Position numbers and translations under genes: made by a program. Source: Varroa destructor (Eukaryota > Arthropoda > Arachnida > Mesostigmata > Varroidae). From it: 64,000 nucleotides of DNA. Each line of letters begins with the position of its first letter. Position 1 is the first letter of the stretch. Below the pieces are notes generated by a model that was not told where the DNA came from, searched no databases, and was given only the letters and a program-made list of their open reading frames with translations. Of the stretch, positions 39,796 through 53,263 are shown piece by piece. The DNA lies in assembly GCF_002443255.2 (NCBI RefSeq), contig NW_019211454.1, positions 7,089,440 to 7,153,439 on the forward strand, given 5' to 3'.

Positions 39796-39890
39796 GAGAG
39801 AGACAGAGTGCGAAAAAGAGACATGGAAAGGGAAAAACGGGAAAGAACAAAAGATAAGGATGAGGGTGAGGGAACAGAGAAAGCCAGAAG
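39796..39890 (+). other. Purine-rich tract on the plus strand
   Basis: About 86% of 95 bases are A or G (hand count: 13 pyrimidines). The complementary pyrimidine strand explains the Phe/Ser/Leu/Pro-rich stretch inside the 190-codon minus-strand frame 39715-40287, which is why that frame is not called a gene. Tracts like this can adopt unusual structures, but there is no mirror symmetry good enough to claim a triplex. Confidence 0.7.
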
Positions 39891-42800
39891 CCGACCTCAC
39901 TGCACCTTTAGGGATGCCAGCATCACTATCTGATGAAACGACCAGAGAGCTAGCACCAACATTTCCCTCTTCCCCTAAAAAGTCAACGGTTGTCTTTTCT
40001 TTTTGCCACCCCTGTTTATTTTCTGCCTTTCGCTCGCTCAGGCCACGTGTAAATGACGCGATGATGATCGTAAATTCGAATCTAGTATTGTGAATCAATG
40101 CTGTCATACGATACCGCGCGATAAACGCTGTCCGCGTCGTGCTCCTTTCAGCTTGCCCCTGGTGTCTTCTCCGGTCTTTTTTGGGTCGCAGTTGTTGTCC
40201 GTTGTCACTTATTGGCTCCGCAACTGAGGTCGGTCGAAACCCACTGAGCTGTGTCGTGACGGACCGAACAGGGATTTCGACGACCACAGCTCGGCACAGG
40301 TTTCTCCCTATATCGGATAATGTTTTGTTCTCCTGCGTTTTTTTTATGCGCTATGTTGGTTGTATCATCTTTGTGCAAATCCTGAGCCACTTTCTTGCAG
40401 AAGGCGAACGGATGAGAACAGTGAAGGAACGGTGTTAGAAGAGGAGATGAAAGAGAAGGGAAAACCAAGCTTCCCCAAAGGAAGCGGGGGGCCGGTACAT
40501 TTGCCGAATCTACAAAAGGGGCGCTCCGCGTTTGATTATGTGTTCATTGGGTAAGGCTTAAGCCATGAATAAATTCAACTGTATGCTGTTAGCATAGCGC
40601 TTTCGCTTCCTTTCGTTGTTACCGTCGTCATTTACAGATTGCGCCACTGAGGATGCGCGCGACTGAGGGCGCCTGTCGCCAAGGGCAGCGAAACCTACAG
40701 GGTGTATGCTGTGCGTATTTCGTCAATGCCACGGTAGAAAATCCTTGATGAAGCGGTTGCCGACCTCAGAGTCGCTGGCGTTTCACGCTCTATGTACGCC
40801 GTTCTGCCCTGCGATTGTCGAGCAGCGTCATTCCCCGATAGCGCCAGAATGTTATCACAGACGAGTACTTCCGTCGGCACTCGTTGGGTCCATCGTTGTG
40901 TGAATACATAGATACTAATTGATCGACGAAATGTCGTATGAATGCAGATCCAACCAGAAGCGTAAAAAAACATACACTAGTCAACAGGAAACGAAGGGAC
41001 AACGCACACTTTCATCATCGAAAACGCCAAACTCCATATTGTATGAGTTATAAAGGCTTTCAAAAGGTCGCGATAGCTTTAGTCGTTATTGTAAATTGAG
41101 ATCGGAAGACAGTTAAACCAGCAACAAGTGGCCGGCGGTGCCGCTTTTAAATCGCTACCGGCTTCTGATGGCATATACGTGCCTTAGATCTGGACGGAAA
41201 AACGTAGGCACTTCTCGATCTAGCTTTTAGACGTAGTAACGCAACCTTAGATCATTAAACTGTTCTAAACCAACGTATATGACTGTCTGAACATGAGAAC
41301 ACCATGTTTGCGATATGATTGCCTTGCATGATAAAGCCTTTCAAGCGATCCAGTTAAAAAGGTACATCGTCAGCTAATGATTCTCACGAGATATTAACTC
41401 ACATAACCTACAACATTATCAAACATTTATATCCTAACGTATGGTCCTTCAAATTCTCACTGTCCAGTCCAAAGTTTCAAAGTCGTGTACCTCTTTTACC
41501 GAAGTGTATCTATTCTATTTCTTGACCTAACGACAGTTAATTGGAATTGTCAGGATAAGATTCGCGTCCGTTGCACCGTAACTAGAATGTTTTTCCTTCA
41601 ACTGGAAGAAGTCAATCAACATTTGCATCTGCCATCTTGATCGAGTTGTCAAATTCTAACGCCTGCCCTCACAGCCAACTTTCGGCCGCGCGTGCGTTCG
41701 TTCTTACAGAATTTTTGGCTTCGTTTCTGTTCAGGGAGGGAAGGTGCTTCGAATCTGGAACGTGAATATTTTCTTGAATACTAATGGCAAACTTTTTCGG
41801 CACTTATCGAACCTTATCGTATTTGGGGGATTTCAACTAAACGCGCCGTTACCGGGACTTGACCTTCAGCCACAAGGAAGCATACACGTCTAGCACTGTC
41901 ACAGATTAGAGCCCATTATTGTGCGAGCATCGGTCAACCATCGTATGTGGCGTGGCGTTCGGTCGCAAACGATGCTTCCAAAAACGGTGGCCTTTTGTCC
42001 TGGTGCTTTGGTATGAACCTTTTTTTACCCTTCCACCCCTAAAAACTGTAGCGGTCGCTATTGAGACCAAGCACTGAGGCGGTTTGAACGCAGTGATGGT
42101 AGTAGGCTTGCCTGAATCCTGCACGACTGGCTTTCGTTGCAAAGCGCCTGAATGGATTAAAGTGGAGCAAAAGGATAGCGCGATAGAAATGAGATAAAGC
42201 ACATTCATGCGAACAAAAATGAGATGCTCCAAGCCAATGCGAGGTCAGGCTATCTCTGTGGTGTGCTCCAACATTCAAGCAAAATAGCGTCTTCCGTTCA
42301 CAATAGTTTCTCGCTCACATGTATACACATTACAGCCTCGAGGAAGGGGAATCCTCAACCCTACGATTCGGATATGGCTGGAAGCCTCGGGTCGCTACAA
42401 ACCTTATCGTGGCGAAAGAAGAGCCAGCTATAATCAGTCACTCGAAGCAGTCCGTTTTCTGGAACGCCTATGGATTGAGGAGTAAGTACCGTTCGAACGG
42501 ATGGGGCCTAGAATGAAAACTGGGAAAATAAAGCGAGCCTTTTTCTCCGAATCACAACCAGTCGACAAATTCACCAACGAAGACTACTGACAACTTTTCT
42601 CAAGTACTATTTCACGCGCTCTTCGCTCAAAGCGACACTTATATATAGACGTTACCATGGGCATAGGCGCCAGCGACTACTCAGAGGCCTTCAGACTCCC
42701 CACAGACAAGTGACTCCAGAGCTCCAGGCAGAGGAAGCACTTGTGCTACCTTTCTCGTTCCTCCAGGCAACCGCTGCGGACTTTCGCCGCTGCCGCCACC

Positions 42801-43049
42801 GTCGCACATCGTCAAGACAGAAAAGAAAAACGTCTTTCTAAATATTTACCGTCTATGAGAGCGTAACTGTCTTATGCGCCGAGGACTTTTCCACTGTGGC
42901 CTTCTTAGCGCATCATCCTTTTTACTAACACAGCCGCCAGATAAACGCGGCAGGGTGCGGTCATCGGACGGTTGAACGGACGTGAACAGACACTGGAGCT
43001 AAGGCTACAACCAGCGATCGAGCTGACGCAAAATCTAGACCGACGGGCC
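39891..43049. other. Non-coding stretch, no gene recognised
   Basis: Frames of up to 108 codons lie on both strands with no known motif. 41003-41905 has no ATG frame of 60 codons. I see no repeats or structured elements worth naming. Confidence 0.5.
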
Positions 43050-43067
43050 TGGAAAACGCGTTTTCCA
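43050..43067. repeat. 18-bp perfect palindrome
   Basis: TGGAAAACGCGTTTTCCA is a perfect palindrome with ACGCGT at its centre. It could be a symmetric protein-binding site, but no neighbouring gene or second copy supports that. Confidence 0.8.
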
Positions 43068-46000
43068 CGAGAGCTAGCTTATGAAGGCACATAGCTGGCT
43101 TGAATTACAAATTTCAATTACGGTTCACGTGGCATGGCTACGTCTAGTTGACCACCGCTGTCAATGATAATGCAGAAACGGAGCAACGTGGCAATGCAAC
43201 GAAGAGCGACAGCGCCATCGTCCTTGTCGCTGTCGGCGTCAAGAAGGAGGTTTGCCACTTTCTAAAACTCATTTTCTCCCGACTAAGCAACCGGAAATAG
43301 AAGGTCTTGGAGGCTGTCTTCACCGGTAAAAGGGCCTCGAGGTGAGCAAGTAGCGTTGCTGGCATTGCCGACTGGTTTAGTTGGCAGTAACCTTAGCAAC
43401 AGCGGCGGCAATCCAAACAGAGAGAGCCTATGTTATCAATTGTTTGGACGCTCTCTTCGTGACAACACTTGAAGCGCGTGTGTATTTTTGGGTTCAGTTT
43501 TATGGAGGTAATGTTTCTTGTTTTTCTTCTTGTGCGAAGATCTGCTGCGAAGTGTGAAGGCGAAGAAAGGTGAAAAAGATTAACACCAAGAGAGTATCTA
43601 AAAGCGCAAACCAGCAAAAGTACGATTATGACTCTCGCTGTCGGCTAGTTGGATGTTGGGGCAGAACGTTTTAATTCGCACTATCCATTCAATTCTGACC
43701 GCACTACCTTCTTTATATTTAACAAAAAGATGTTCCGTGTTAGTGAGTACATGTAAGACTGATATTTAAGAGGAAAAAATCATAGTGGAACCGGGGGCAG
43801 CAGCAGCACGGCTCGCATAGGAACAGTTGTGTATGAAAAAAAAACATCAATGAGGACGTCGCGACGAAGAATTGCTGTCTAAACTAAAAAGGAGAAGGCG
43901 ATGAGGTGGAGGAAGCAACGGAACTTCTATTGCGCTATCTAGCTAGCTGGCTAATTGTTACCAGTTATTCTAACTGCTGGTCATCTCTGGCAATGGGCAC
44001 ACCGAGGTGCTATCCTCGATACAGGCTTAGTTGAGTTGAAACACGGAACAAAACCTCCGCCCGTTTTGGACCCGTGTAGAGGACAGCTAAACGTAGTCAG
44101 GACGATCGGCACTGTTCCTAGCTTCTACTTGGCGTCTTAAATTTGTTTGATTATGATAATTGCCTACGTGTTTGACTAGCCACTTCGTCTCTCCGACTCA
44201 GCCTAGACGCACAAAAAGTGATCGCTGCAGGCTTACCGAAGTACCGTTAGGTGATGTTCCCCTTTTTCGATTCGCGTTGTATTATGCCGGTTAACGGTTA
44301 TTACGTTTGCTGTTATTTAGTTTCTATTCTAGTACAATTTCATCTGTGACAACAGATATCTGAGCTTTTAGCACCTGCGTACGAATCTACTGAGATTCAT
44401 AAACGAGACTTCTGTATGGGACTTTAACCATAGCGAGGTGTAACTATTTAAAATAATGTATTTGCAGTACTGCTTCTGCTGCTAGCGTTGCTAGATTTGG
44501 TCACAGTAGTGATTTGTGCAATGACCCAAAAGACTTCAGCTTCAGGCCAAGCTTTAGATCTGCCTGTCTTTGCCACTGTAATGCGTAATCCCAAAACACC
44601 CGCAACCCTATAAAAAAAAAATTTCCACAAAACCCGAATTGAAATGGCGTGTTATGGGGCCTATTATACTTTTGTTACCAAATGTAGAAATCTTTCGTCT
44701 ACAACTGCGACAACAACAACGACGTCACGCATCAAACGTCTACACAACACTCACACATCATCTTGGAATCATCTACGAAAGGGGAGCTTCGTAACGTCAT
44801 CCGACGCACCTGCGCGTAAGTACAGAAAACCATCTATAGATTTAAGAGCTGCACGGACCAGAGTAGATCAAAGGGGTTCAACCAGCTGAGGCTAAAGGAA
44901 CCTGTTCTCTCTATGATATGGAATCAACAGACAGACCGATTGACTTCATTATAATCGCAGACGTAGCCGCATGTAATGCGCTGAAACGTTCTAGAACGGA
45001 ATTCGAATTTTCTTTTCGTGCCTGGAAAAGAATTACAAGCCTTAACCGAATTTTTTTTATATACGCATCCTAATCGTCATAGTCCTAAAATCGATGATAA
45101 TTTCATTTCGTCTTTACTGCCTTCATGTCTCGTTTGTTGCTTGCTCTCAAATAGATTGTTGCCTTAACGGCTATACCGGAAGGCACACTTACTGACATGT
45201 GCATATTGCAATTTAGCTCGATATTTCTCGCCCGAAAACGGAGCCCTCTATCTATTGATTGCTGGTTCTTCTCAACCTAGGCCCACACACGCTTACACAT
45301 CCATCCGATCTACTATTCGAATCGTACGCTTTTCTCAAGCGAAACACGTAGTCCCTTTCGCTCTCTCTATTTTTTTGCTTGAACACACGTTCTAGGTCAT
45401 TTTGCGCACCGCGGTACATATTAATCGAATGTTACGGTTACAAATAAATATATATAGGCAGCTGCAGAGAAAGACAGGCAATGACTTGGTACTAAGAACT
45501 AGGGCCCAGCCGTGGATGGTGGCGCCGCTTCAGGTCTTTCCGAAAGTTGTACGGCGAGACCTGACCTTTCGCGCGTAACTAACAAAGCACTCCTTCTGGT
45601 TCTCATCGTTACAGCAGTATGCAGCGTTTTTCTATCTTATACTGAACCTGCATAAGAGGTCGCCTCGACCTGAGAGGACGGCAACGGCGAAAAACGGAAG
45701 CATCGAACAAAGCACGTAGTTTAATTGGCAGGAGCCGCACGGGCAAGGTCTTACTGTCACAATGGTACGGCACATCAGATCGCGCGAGATTAGAGCATGC
45801 AAACCGCTTATAGGCGCACTCGACTGATCCCCATTTCCCTCTCTTCGGCGCCCTCTCTCAGGTTGGTTTGAGAACGAAACTTAACCTGAATGCCGCCGAC
45901 ATGAAATGGAAATAAGATATGCTAATCAAGCTGTTGCTTTAGCAAAATCCACGGAAATAAGGCTCCGGGAGGCTGGCGCCTCCTAGGACTAGAAGGCTGG

Positions 46001-49000
46001 GCCTGGCTTCGTCCGTGCTGTCGTCAGAGAGCAACCGACACATAACGAAGAAAACATCTCTACTTGTTTCTCAAGCGTGACACGAAAGGCAGGAAGAGTA
46101 GCAGAGACGGAAACCACTCTGGAAGCACTGCTACTCCTGTTGCAGGAAAGCTGCACCACGCAGACTAAAAACCTTTCAATTGGACGTTGCACGTTCCAAA
46201 CGTTTGTGTTGTAGGTACTATATCGGCGAGAAGGCCTCATTCTTTACCCAAATCTTTAATAGGGATTGGCTCTGGGTCGATTCAATTCTTCCCCACCGTC
46301 GTCATTGGCAACTCATGAAGGAGTGAAGCAAGTTGCCGAATACGGTAGCTAGGACAGTGGCGCTGGCGATGTTGGGTAACTGGTGATTCACTATGATTCT
46401 ATATACTCTACTAGCATCGGCTGCTACTCGGGGAAAAAGTTGGAATAACTTCTTTCTCTCTCGGTTACTTTCTAGCAGTCAGCTGTCTTCAGCCTTTGTT
46501 CTTTTAGTTCCGTACCTTCGGCAGATTTCGTCGTAGTGCTAACGAACATCCCAGGTGCGTCTATTTATACCAGCACTATGATTAGCGTAGAATTACGTTA
46601 GAAATTAGCGGCCTGCCCATTCGTTCCGGTAGTTGGAAAGCGGCCCGATGTCGTAGGACCCCGATACTGCTGGTGGCTCCGTTAGTGACAAGAATCGGTG
46701 ATAACTGACGTGTACCGACCGATGGAGAGAATTTGCATTTTCCCATAGTTTTTTTACGTATTCTATTATGCCGGTACAATTCCAGACTCACAGGTCATAG
46801 CAGCACGAGGCAAAAGCAAACAAGAAAATAAAACCGACTATGTCGTGCACGACAGATACATAAAGGTGATGCTTAGCTCCCACCTAGCGGAATGTAGCAA
46901 GTACAACGAAGAGGGGTTTGTGCAACGAAAACGGGAGGTTGGTGGGAGGTGATGGAACGTATCATAAGTGGCAGCTCCATTTCATCCATCTGGTCTGTGA
47001 AAAGCGAGGTGGCCCTGGATACGCAGTAAGCGGGTATAAAGCAACAGGTTTTAGAAAAACAGATCTCCCAGCGGCGCCGTATTAGGCCAATAACGGATTC
47101 CAGGAAGAACCGTTGTAAAATAGCATTTGTGTGAGAAAAAAAAAAAAGCTGGTAAGAAATTATTCGACGCGCTGGTTGTGACAGATATTACCAAGTTAAT
47201 TATTGGATATGCCTAGCTTTATAAGAAGATAAGAGTGATAAAGGAAAAGCCGTAATAGCACCTAGTGGAACGAAAAGAACTAAAGGACATTTGGGAGACA
47301 TATTTACCTATACTATACGTTTTCGCAATTATCGAAGTGTTTTTTTCTTTAGTGAGTTACCAATTTATGTGCATTCTATCAATTATCCGAATAATACGCC
47401 AGCGTTTTTGATGATAGAGATTCTGCAAATATTGCTACCAAGTCTTTTTCTTCGCCGTTTTCGCCTCACCATGCTCCAGACAAAACTGCAAATTGAAAAA
47501 AATAATTAAGCTACACACAATTTACATCTTTTTTTACTTAATTTCTGCGTCGGTACACGCTTCGCGTACGTCCATTATTGTTGAGGATTAGAGCGTCATC
47601 TGGTTAAGTGGCAACCTGTCTGAGGTATACTGCCGTGGCACTATTATATGGTCTAGGAGTGAGAAGAGGTTTTTGTTGAGTGACAGAAATAATCGTCGTG
47701 AACGTCCTACAACCGTTTAGCAACGTAACTAGGTAGGCTACGGATTTTGCAATGCTGAAGGAAGTATATGGCAGACAGCAGTTTTATTGCAGGCCTGTAT
47801 TGACAGTCCAGGTCGAGCTGTTGGGTTATTATTGCGTTGTAGCGTTCTCGTACGAGAAGCCTTCGCCGAGCAGCGTTACGCTCCGCTGCAAGAGAAGAAA
47901 CGCCCATCCCTGTCAGATCGACTAGGGAGTGTCCTTGCATAGCATTGTGTTGCCTCCACCTATTGAAAAAGAGCCGTTTTACGCTCCGCCGTACGAGGAC
48001 TGATTGCGCTTTTTTCAAGCCGCAAAAGTACTTTGGGGACAGTAATCTCTAGACCCCTCTTTCTCTCGCCCTTTCTTTCTTCATTTTACGCTCCCGCATA
48101 TTTAGTGCTCAGACGGACGGGTAGATATAACCGTGGTCCATAATGTAGATGACGTGCTCCTTTAGCGTCGCGTTGGCTTAGCTTTGGCGCGCAACTCTTG
48201 CGACGTTTGCAGCCGCTGGCTAAGCATATCGGCACCATCACCCTTGTTTGTTCCATAAAAACAGAAAATACCCGAACGAACTTTGGCAACGGAGCCACTG
48301 GCTCCTTCACTTTGCCGTTGACTTACGGTGCTGCTAGAATGATGGTTATGGTAGAGGACAGATGTAGTCAGTCGGACGGTATTTTGAAAAGCATTTTTTT
48401 TTGCCAACAAAATTCTCTCTACGGTAGCGCTTTATAAGAATACCAGATCTCGTTATATGCACTGCGCCCTGTTTTTCGAGGTTTCGCAACTCGATGTAGA
48501 ACTTCTTTCGAGACTCAATGACGACGCTATAGGACGAACAGTCTTGTCGACTCGATAGAAATAGATTTTCTTTACTCAATGGTCACAGTAGCGTCTGTCG
48601 TAATCCATGGTAGCTGGGTGGGAGCGACGCTCTTGTCGCCCTCGACTTTGTCGTGTGAGGGTAGTCAGTACAAGAGACTCTGTGTAGGGTGGCATCCGTT
48701 ATATGCACAGTTGTATATTTACGGCATGTGTATCGATTTGTGAGTGTAAGGGCGCGAGTCTTTATTCGATGTAGTCAGAATAAGGAATGGTGGGTAAGCT
48801 TAAGTTGTAGAATGAGCGAGGGGTGTGTTTGGTTAATCGGGAGTGAGTTGGCCATTCATAGAACTACACATTGAACTAGGTTAGCTGCGAGTTTTAACTT
48901 TTTCCGTAAGTAAAACTCTTAGCTGCGCCTTTTTCTATCGGTAACATTAATAGTACTGTTTTTACGTTTCAAGGCCTTACGGGGACTTATTAGGAGCAGT

Positions 49001-49646
49001 CGGGAAGGACTGTGCGGGAAACCAGTTAGAACCGTACCCATTCTTGCTGCCTTTATTACTCGAATTTTTGCTAGAGGATCCAACGTATCTATGCCCAGAT
49101 TTGAACCTAGACTACCTTTATATCTCTTCGGTTCGTAGCCAACCACGATTCCAGTGCATCATCGCAGGCCTCGGCAGCTCTGATTGGTACGAGAAATTTC
49201 TATGGCATAACAGCAGTAGATGTTGTATAAGATGGTTTCTAAAAAAAAGATCCTCGCAACATTTCATCGTTGTAATCCTGCGTCTGGTGCGTCGATTGGA
49301 GCCCTGACTGGATTCTGCCGCTGGTGTATACACTCGGTTTGGGATGCTGGTCTGCGACACTGAACGGAGTTTCGTTAACTTGAGTAGTCGGCCCGGTCGA
49401 CGAGATGAGACTGCACTTGTTGTATAGATACCTTGTTAGCCTGGAAGAACGCATGTAGCGGCGCCGTAGTCGCAGAGCTAGCCAAGTTCCAATGTGGAAC
49501 ACTAGGGAGTAAGGACCTACAAGATCACTGTGGGGCAGAAAGCTCCCATTTAGTGGAGAGGAGACAGGGAGAGACAAAGAGGAAGCGATTTTGCTCAACG
49601 CCCGCTATCAGAGACCAGAAAGTAGCTGCAGCACGGAACGAGTTCA
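43068..49646. other. Non-coding stretch, no gene recognised
   Basis: Short frames only (up to 103 codons). The minus-strand frame 47707-48018 has an Arg/Ala/Glu-rich middle that looks mildly helical, but it matches nothing I know. 44890-45988 has no ATG frame of 60 codons. No RNA gene was found. Confidence 0.5.
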
Positions 49647-49676
49647 GGGGTTTCGGGGGAGTGGGGGGAGAAGGGG
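49647..49676 (+). other. Canonical G-quadruplex motif
   Basis: Four G runs of 4, 5, 6 and 4 bases (49647-49650, 49655-49659, 49663-49668, 49673-49676) are separated by loops of 4, 3 and 4 nt. This satisfies the standard rule of four G3+ runs with loops of 1-7. It lies in a purine-rich plus-strand segment (about 49555-49710). No transcription start or gene is visible nearby, so a regulatory role is unknown. Confidence 0.85.
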
Positions 49677-50539
49677 TGGAGTGGAAGCAAAGTAAAATGG
49701 CAGAGGAGCTAAATCGCGCAGGAACGACTTTGGAATGAGCAAAACATTTGTGCTGAAGGCAAGGGGCAAAAATGAGGGCCTATGGCAGGTCTAAGTGGTT
49801 TATGTTGGTCGGAAGTAGGCTGTGTCTGGCTGTTTGCCTGCCTGCCTGTTCTGTTGGTTGATGGGGCACTTACGAGCTGCCCTGCCCTAGCTACCTCTTC
49901 CAAACTTCCTCTTGCACCGTCGACTGGCAGTAGCGAGCTGAGTGCGTTGCTCACCACAATCGAAGGAGCACATCTTCCACTTTTAGCCGCCATCAGCCTA
50001 GTCGTGCTAGTCAAGTAAAGTCTAAGGGCTTCTAGGCGAAGTGTGGTAGATGGCTTTATCTACCTCCAAAGCTTGCCGATCGTGCTGCTTCTATTGTAAA
50101 TCGTAAAAATGGTCCTTGAAACACACAAACAGACGGTACACTTTGCCTGCCGTACCGTGCGCATTGAGGTTATTATAAATAGGCACTAGCAATAGGCGGT
50201 ACCAGGGGGTACTATCGCTTCTAGTAGAAGCAGCCCCAAGTGCAGCAGTTTCCCGCTATTGGGATCTTTGGTGGGCGAACACCGAAGAGCTAGCAAGAAA
50301 AGCAGGGGCAATTGGTTAGCCACTTGGTTAGCCCAGTTTCCCGCATCTCGACTTCCTCAGCCGCCGTCACCGTATACATCCCATCCATTTCTATTGCAGT
50401 CTAGGTCACCGGTAGCCCTGATGCGGCTTCTGCGTCGTCCACCGGCATGGCTGCTTACCTGCTGCTGACTACGTTTTGCTTGGTGTGTTTGGTGACTGTT
50501 GTCATTCATAAAGAAGGGAAGAAAAAGGGGAAAAATAAG
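49677..50539. other. Non-coding stretch
   Basis: Overlapping opposite-strand frames at 49709-50014 minus and 49782-50018 plus show no motif. A short GCCT x3 run lies at 49835-49848. Nothing else is supported. Confidence 0.5.
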
Positions 50540-50963
50540 TTAAAAGATGCTAACAGGAACAGACATTCGTGGTCGACGTCCGCTATCTCGACAACGACGC
50601 GTACGATGGTTTTGTTCGAAGGTACCAAGCACTACTAACAGAGGCTTGAACAGAGGGCTCAGCTTGAATTGCACAGAGGAGAATGGCCTGAGTGTTGTGG
50701 TGCAAGTCAAGTTTCTTCGGCGTCCTTCTGCGCTGCGATTTATCTGCAACGGTGTTGGATGCAGCTGTAAGCGGTGCAAAGCTAACAGCAAAGTCCGCTG
50801 CGATACGAAACCACGCTTGCAGAACAACCAAGCAAGCGACCTCTGCCCAGGCACAATGCGAAAGCGGAAGATCACGCCAAGGCCAGAAAAGGTGACACAA
50901 AATGAGATGACCTTTCCTTGCAAGGAATAGAACGTGCTGGAAACGGAAAGAAGGGGTGCCCAA
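50540..50963. other. Segment open in four reading frames
   Basis: Frames of 127 codons (plus, 50547-50930), 127 codons (minus, 50540-50923), 126 codons (minus, 50583-50963) and 67 codons (plus, 50692-50895) overlap. The plus-strand product has a Cys/Lys/Arg-rich patch around residues 66-85, but the cysteine spacing fits no zinc-binding family I know. At most one frame could be real, and none is recognisable. Confidence 0.3.
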
Positions 50964-53263
50964 GGCTGGTCCGCCTTTAGGTAGGTACTTTGTGTACGTC
51001 TATCTATATGTGGTGGTAATGAATGTGTCGTTGTTAGTCCTTGTGTTAGGTCTGGGATGAACCGTGGTCCCCCAGCACGCCTGCTACACCTTGCTCCTTA
51101 ACGGCTGTGCGTATCTCAGCAGACATCTTAGATCAGCGAATGAACATCCAATGCAAAGTACAGTAAATCACTCAGCTCGGACAACCGAACGAAATTCTGT
51201 TTTCCTGCTGTCTGGACCTAGATGATGGAAGACACATGACATTCGATGCGCACATAACCATCGTCACAGCAGCGTCCAAGCCGTGCGTCGACTTCCGTAC
51301 TCCGACCACCACAACGATGCTGTGTCTGCTACTGCCGCGGGACACTGTGCTGCCCCAACACTTTCCTTTGGCCCTCTCTTTGAATCGACAAATCCGTAGC
51401 CGTTTGGGCCTGACCCTCTCGAAATGCCCTCTCCCTGGCGTCAATCTAAGGACTGGATTTCCACCAACCGCGCCATAGCTATGTATACGAAAGGAGGAGC
51501 GAAGTCAACGACAACTGGATGACTGGGTGTCTGGCGGCAGACTCGAGGGTCGGCGGTCGCTCGCCTGACTGCGCGACAGGGGTTCAGGATTCTGGGTTCC
51601 GCTGTTCAGCTAGGCCGACTGAGGCCTTAGGTCTAAGGCAGAGATGAAGCAGAGCGACTGCAGCGGTTTCGGGAACTGACCCAACCGGCGACTACTTGTT
51701 TCATCCAGCTTGAGATTCCACAATATGAAGGTGGCCACGTCATTCGCCAACGTACAAATTTTCCGCTGGTAACAAAGTTTATGGCGAGCCCAGAAGATTT
51801 TGACGTGACGAGCTCTTTCCACGAAAAGCATCGTTGTCGTCGTCGATATCCCTTCTAAAGAATCAAGGCAACCGGATACCATCGCTTGGCGTTCCTTCTT
51901 CAGCGTTCGACCTGGAACAGCTCTTAGCTAGCTATTTCTAGTTCCTTGACTTCCTGGCCTCACTCTGTACACAACCCCACTCTTCTGTATTTCTCTCAGC
52001 CGTTTTCTCCCCTCTCTGTTACAAACAATAACGGGCTATATGGCGGTCCCAACAGCATAGACGGTCAAAGGTCTCAGCTTTCCTCGTCGAATCAGAAAAT
52101 GCTATAAACGTGTACCGGAGGCTTAGCTTCATTCGCGTGTCCTTGAACGGTCGACACAGTTAGAGCAAAACACGGCGAGAAACAATGATAGAGTGATTGC
52201 GGGAACCTGCAAGTGAGAGAGATAAGCGGTGCGCCTATGTGCTTAGGATAAGTCTAGTTAGGCAAGCGAGTCTGAGCTTGCCAAATCGAGGTTGCATACG
52301 AAGGCACGTAGACACGTTATCTTCTTCTCGCTTTAGATTCCTACTACAATACTCTTACCTTACATAGCCACCAGGTTTTGACAGCATCGTCTCTTGCTGC
52401 CGCCCGTTTACAGGCCGTAGGAGAAAGTGGTACAATTCTGTCTACTTTTCTCTTGCTGTGGCTGGTGCCACTTCCGCCACTCCTGCTGCTTCGTGCTGCA
52501 GCGAGACGTGGATAGAGTTGTACCGCTGCAACTAAACACAGACACACCGACAGCAGCAGCAGCAGCTCAACCTTCAGCAACGGCGCCCTTGGCAACCAAC
52601 GTAGCCTTTCTTTCCTGAGCCGTCGAGACCGATAAGCGACAAAATTGTCTACCTAGCATAGAACAGTTTGCTGTTCTAGAAACAAAGCCGTAGTGTTAGG
52701 GCAGGCAAGCGTAGCAAATGAACGGAGCAGGGAAAGCGAACAAAAACGGTACTCGAAGTGGCAAATGAAAAAAGTAACGAACGACGAAATGATAGGATGC
52801 TGAAAAACCCGGAAAGCTTGGCTTTTGATGCGACGATGTGGCGGCAGTTTTAACTTTTTAAGAGAACAAATTCAGGCAGAAGTTGGCTGTAGTTATCGTA
52901 GAAAGTCAAATCAGCAATTAGCTAGATGGCAGCTATGTAAGACGATCAAACGTGTGTATTTCTAGTAATACAATAAATAGAAAAGGGATCTTTATTCCGA
53001 GGGATAAATAATATTGTTTTTTATCGCTTATTTATGTTTTTGTAATTAGTCGCTTATGTGAAATCATATATCTAGATCAAAGTATAAGCAATGTATTTTA
53101 TAATACCCACATCATATACATCTTTTTTTTAACGTCAAGCTACAAAAGGGATGACTCGCCATATGATCGACTGCTTGGCTTCATTTGCAAAGTTACAGCC
53201 TCCACTTCATAAACCCCGCTTATTGTTCTAAGTGTTGCGAAATTTTTCTTTTTTGTCGATGCA
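50964..53263. other. Non-coding stretch, no gene recognised
   Basis: Short frames only (up to 90 codons). 51883-52343 has no ATG frame of 60 codons. AT-rich DNA at 52980-53130 is not mitochondrial-like. A CAG run at 52551-52566 and a small hairpin at 52659-52678 (8-bp arms, 4-nt loop) are the only local structures. Confidence 0.5.
52551..52566. repeat. (CAG)5 microsatellite
   Basis: About five CAG units. In the plus frame 52427-52618 they read as a short alanine run (AGC/GCA phase), but that frame is otherwise unrecognisable. Confidence 0.85.

Noticed and set aside
39715..40287. Longest ATG frame, 190 codons, minus strand
   Set aside because: No domain. The Phe/Ser/Leu/Pro-rich part comes from a purine-rich tract on the other strand, and the length is near chance expectation for 64 kb.
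49094..49110. Minus-strand GGTTCAAAT resembling a tRNA T-loop
   Set aside because: The T-stem has a mismatch and no acceptor or D arm can be formed.
50748..50810. Cys/Lys/Arg patch resembling a Zn2Cys6 cluster
   Set aside because: The spacing between cysteines is wrong and the downstream cysteine pair is missing.
52980..53130. Second NUMT candidate in AT-rich DNA
   Set aside because: No hydrophobic mitochondrial-like frame or rRNA motif on either strand. The AT-rich pieces at 10.5, 11.8, 35.6 and 59.0 kb were dismissed for the same reason.
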